DNA of 7,266 bases from DASRSS01 sp035656335. Its GTDB lineage: Bacteria > Actinomycetota > Actinomycetes > Mycobacteriales > Jatrophihabitantaceae. The notes below the pieces were generated by a model. The model worked only from the letters and a program-made list of their open reading frames with translations. It had not been told where the DNA came from and searched no databases. How positions within the stretch are numbered: the first letter of the stretch is position 1; the number at the start of each line of letters is the position of its first letter. Positions 5,470-7,266 of the stretch are shown piece after piece. Location of the stretch: NCBI GenBank assembly GCA_035656335.1, contig DASRSS010000249.1, positions 1 through 7,266 on the forward strand, read 5' to 3'. Made by a program: the position numbers and the translations under genes.

Positions 5470-5498
5470 CTGTGGACGACACGCCGTGCTGTGGACGA
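5470..5498 (-). promoter_or_regulatory. Pair of DnaA-box-like direct repeats upstream of the SSB-like gene
   Basis: CTGTGGACGA occurs at 5470-5479 and again at 5489-5498, a perfect 10-bp direct repeat with a 19-bp period. Read on the minus strand, each contains TCGTCCACA, which fits the GC-rich actinobacterial DnaA box pattern (Y-Y-G-TCCACA, best form TTGTCCACA). The 9 bp between the copies are themselves symmetrical (CACG-C-CGTG, 5480-5488). The pair lies in the 93-bp gap between the TPR gene stop and the SSB-like start, where a promoter or operator is expected. DnaA binding is inferred from the motif only. No DUE-like AT-rich stretch or cluster of further boxes is present, so this is not an origin. 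Confidence 0.5.
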
Positions 5499-5511
5499 GC
5501 GACGGAAAGTG

Positions 5512-6543
5512 TCAGAGCAGGGCTGCGGCCCGGTCGACGGCGTCCGTCTCGCCCTCGGCGTCGATCGCGGCAGCGGCGGCGAACCAGCGGGCGGCCTCCT
5601 CCGGCCGGCCGCTCTCCTCGAGCGCGTCGGCGTAGGCGTACCAGAGCCGCAGCGAGCCCGGCTTGGGGCGCTCGGTGTCCAGGCCGCCGCGGGCCAGCAC
5701 CGCGAGTGCGGCATCGAGCTGCCCCATGTCCCGCCGTGCGCCCGCGACGACGATCAGCAGCTCGGCGCGCGTCTCGGCGTCCAGCTTGCCGACCGCCGGA
5801 TCGCTCAGCGCGCGCACTGCTTGCGCCGGCCGGCCGAGCGCCCGTTCGCAGTCGGCCAGGATCGGCAACGTGCGGGCGTCGCCGGAGATCCGGCGCGCGG
5901 TGCGCAGCTCGGTGATCGCCTCGGCCCATTCGCCCGCGCGGTACGCCGCGATGCCGACGGCCTCGCGCACCGCGGCCACGCGGGCCGCCCGGTTGCGGGC
6001 CGCACGGGCATGCTCGAGCGCCTTGCGCGGATCGGACTCCAGCGCCAGACCCGCGCAGACGAGGTGCGCCCCGACGGCGTCGGCGTTCGGCTTGCTGAGG
6101 GAGCGGAGCTCGGCGCGGACGGAGCGGTCCAGCAGCGACAGGTCGACGTGGTCCGGCAGCGCCGGCTCGACCGGACGCGGACCGGTCCGCCGCCGCTTCT
6201 CGCTGGCTACCGGCGCCGCATCGCGGCGGGGGCCGGCGTCACGGCGCGGACCGGCGTCACGACGGGTGGATGCACCATCCCGGCGCGGGCCCGACTCGCG
6301 GCGTGGACCCGCGTCACGACGGGTGGACGCCCCCTGCGGAGCCGCCGACGATCCACGGCGCGGAGCAGCGTCGCGTGCCGAGGAGCTCCGGCCGGACGCG
6401 TCCCGGCTCGATGCGGCGTCGCGCCGCGTTCCGCCGGCCCGGCCGCCGGCGCGGTCCCGTCCGCGAGCCTCGCCCGAGCGCGCGTCCTGCTGCCCTCGGC
6501 CACGCTGGTTGTGTCCGCGCTGGCTGTGTCCGCCCTGTGCCAT
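5512..6543 (-). CDS. TPR-like protein with Arg-rich repetitive N-terminus (Rv1691-like)
   Basis: A 343-residue protein in two parts. Residues 1 to about 120 are a low-complexity, strongly basic region rich in Arg, Gly, Asp, Ser and Ala. It includes hexapeptide-like repeats (RRDAGP and variants) and a duplicated 19-residue unit starting ASTRRDAGPRR at residues 72 and 91. Residues from about 126 to 343 are all-helical with tetratricopeptide-like pairs, for example ALEHARAARNRAARVAAVRE, AYRAGEWAEAITELRTARR, CERALGRPAQAVRAL, DMGQLDAALAVLA and ALEESGRPEEAARWFAAAA. TPR folds mediate protein contacts; the basic tail would suit nucleic acid or ribosome contact (inference). M. tuberculosis Rv1691 is shorter and lies in the same neighbourhood. 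ATG 6543 has GGGATGG 7 nt upstream. In-frame sequence further up runs into the rRNA terminator and is excluded. No partner or function is known to me. Confidence 0.87.
   Translation of the reverse strand: MAQGGHSQRGHNQRGRGQQDARSGEARGRDRAGGRAGGTRRDAASSRDASGRSSSARDAAPRRGSSAAPQGASTRRDAGPRRESGPRRDGASTRRDAGPRRDAGPRRDAAPVASEKRRRTGPRPVEPALPDHVDLSLLDRSVRAELRSLSKPNADAVGAHLVCAGLALESDPRKALEHARAARNRAARVAAVREAVGIAAYRAGEWAEAITELRTARRISGDARTLPILADCERALGRPAQAVRALSDPAVGKLDAETRAELLIVVAGARRDMGQLDAALAVLARGGLDTERPKPGSLRLWYAYADALEESGRPEEAARWFAAAAAIDAEGETDAVDRAAALL
6254..6330 (-). repeat. 57-bp tandem repeat within the TPR protein gene
   Basis: The 17-mer GCGTCACGACGGGTGGA occurs at 6254-6270 and 6311-6327 (plus-strand reading), 57 bp apart. 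The two flank near-copies of a 19-codon unit encoding ASTRRDAGPRR and the following residues. The period is a multiple of three, so copy-number change keeps the reading frame. It lies in the disordered N-terminal region, where such expansion is tolerated. Confidence 0.75.
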
Positions 6544-6594
6544 TCCTGGTCCATCCCGAAATCCGACTGCTGACGTGCAAGTACCCGTAAACGC

Positions 6595-6630
6595 ACCAAG
6601 GGCCGCCCGGCGAACCGGGCGACCCTTGGT
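6595..6630 (-). terminator. Intrinsic terminator of the rRNA operon
   Basis: On the minus strand a 16-bp stem (arms at 6615-6630 and 6595-6610, one G-T wobble) closes on a TTCG tetraloop. It begins about 8 nt after the 5S 3' end and so ends the 23S-5S transcript. The sequence after it (GCGTTTACGGG) has only a three-T run, as is common for actinobacterial terminators that lack a U tract. It separates the rRNA operon from the TPR gene start 51 bp downstream. The symmetry is nearly perfect, so the hairpin would also form in a plus-strand transcript. Confidence 0.85.
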
Positions 6631-6637
6631 CAAGTTG

Positions 6638-6757
6638 TGTCCGGCGACGTCCTACTCTCCCACGCAGTGGCCCGCGCAGTACCATCGGCGCTGAGAGGCT
6701 TAGCTTCCGGGTTCGGGATGGGACCGGGCGTTTCCCTCTCGCTATGGTCGCCGAAAC
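6638..6757 (-). rRNA. rrf: 5S ribosomal RNA
   Basis: Minus-strand reading begins GTTTCGGCGACCATAGCG and contains the conserved CCCATCCCGAACCCGGAAG, GCGCCGATGGTACTGC and GGGAGAGTAGGACG blocks. The terminal helix closes by pairing CGGCGAC near the 5' end with GTCGCCG near the 3' end. Length is about 117-120 nt; the ends are set by helix I and may be off by 2-3 nt at the 3' side. It is the last gene of the rRNA operon, followed at once by the strong hairpin terminator. Confidence 0.95.
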
Positions 6758-6853
6758 TCTATGGAGATATGGTCCGCACCGCGGACGCGCCGTTACCGGC
6801 GCGCGCGGGGACCGTACCTCGGGAACCGCACAGTGGACGCAAAGCAAGAAGTA
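6758..6853 (-). other. 23S-5S internal transcribed spacer with processing hairpins
   Basis: This stretch of about 96 nt between the rRNAs has no tRNA. On the minus strand it contains TTTGCGTCCACTGTGCGGTT, a block I recognise from actinobacterial 23S-5S spacers. It also has a GC-rich hairpin with a perfect 7-bp stem and a GTAA (GNRA-type) loop at 6786-6803, extended by a further 5 bp after a 2-nt bulge. An alternative hairpin, GTCCGC-ACC-GCGGAC (6772-6786 in plus-strand reading), overlaps the first and would compete with it. These are likely RNase processing determinants; the exact cleavage sites cannot be read. Confidence 0.6.

Positions 6854-7266
<413 letters not shown>

Noticed and set aside
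5470..5498. Replication origin suggested by DnaA-box-like sites
   Set aside because: There are only two boxes, no AT-rich unwinding element, and no dnaA/dnaN or other origin genes nearby.
6254..6330. CRISPR-like repeat reading of the spaced 17-mers in the TPR gene
   Set aside because: There are only two copies, the period is a codon multiple, and the intervening DNA encodes a repeat-related peptide, so this is a coding tandem repeat.
6544..6594. A sigma-70-like promoter for the TPR gene (TTGCAC as -35)
   Set aside because: No TANNNT-type -10 lies at a proper distance from it, so I did not list it as a feature.
5425..6694. Long plus-strand open frames opposite the TPR gene and running into 5S rRNA
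   Set aside because: They mirror the repetitive GC-rich DNA encoding the Arg-rich tail, and one extends into the rRNA operon.

Overview
The window is a GC-rich piece of a typical actinobacterial chromosome: nearly every third codon position is G or C, many genes start with GTG, and the rRNA sequences are of actinobacterial type. It is mainly core genome. I see no transposase, integrase, phage gene, tRNA gene or CRISPR array. The gene content and order around tlyA match the Mycobacterium tuberculosis block Rv1691 to Rv1696 (TPR protein, HAD phosphatase, small protein, tlyA, NAD kinase, recN). Here that block is interrupted by three extra genes, with an rRNA operon just upstream. The genus cannot be fixed by reading alone.

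Layout from the right edge leftwards, the direction in which most genes read (minus strand): the 3' end of 23S rRNA (about 6854-7266, cut by the window), a spacer of about 96 bp with hairpins, 5S rRNA (about 6638-6757), and a strong 16-bp-stem terminator (6595-6630). Next come a TPR-like protein with a long Arg-rich repetitive N-terminus (5512-6543) and a small SSB/OB-fold protein (5056-5418). A plus-strand DUF1015 gene (3825-5099) overlaps the 3' end of the SSB-like gene by 44 bp. It diverges from a HAD phosphatase of the glycerol-3-phosphate phosphatase type (2717-3778). A plus-strand SCP2-like gene (2341-2688) follows. The last unit is a tight minus-strand operon: a 63-residue conserved protein (2003-2194), tlyA (1179-1997), nadK (277-1182) and recN (1-272, 3' part outside).

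The four-gene operon is packed for translational coupling, with gaps of 5 bp and 4 bp and one 4-bp GTGA overlap. It joins rRNA 2'-O-methylation (TlyA), NADP supply (NadK) and recombinational repair (RecN). The HAD enzyme probably recycles phospholipid head groups. DUF1015 and the SCP2-like protein have no assigned role that I can defend.

The points most worth a second look are regulatory. Two same-strand DnaA-box-like 9-mers lie 19 bp apart upstream of the SSB-like gene. That gene also has a three-codon upstream ORF whose stop overlaps its start codon. The DUF1015/HAD intergenic region is only 46 bp, lacks ribosome binding sites, and looks like a pair of leaderless promoters. I found no convincing undescribed multi-gene system.
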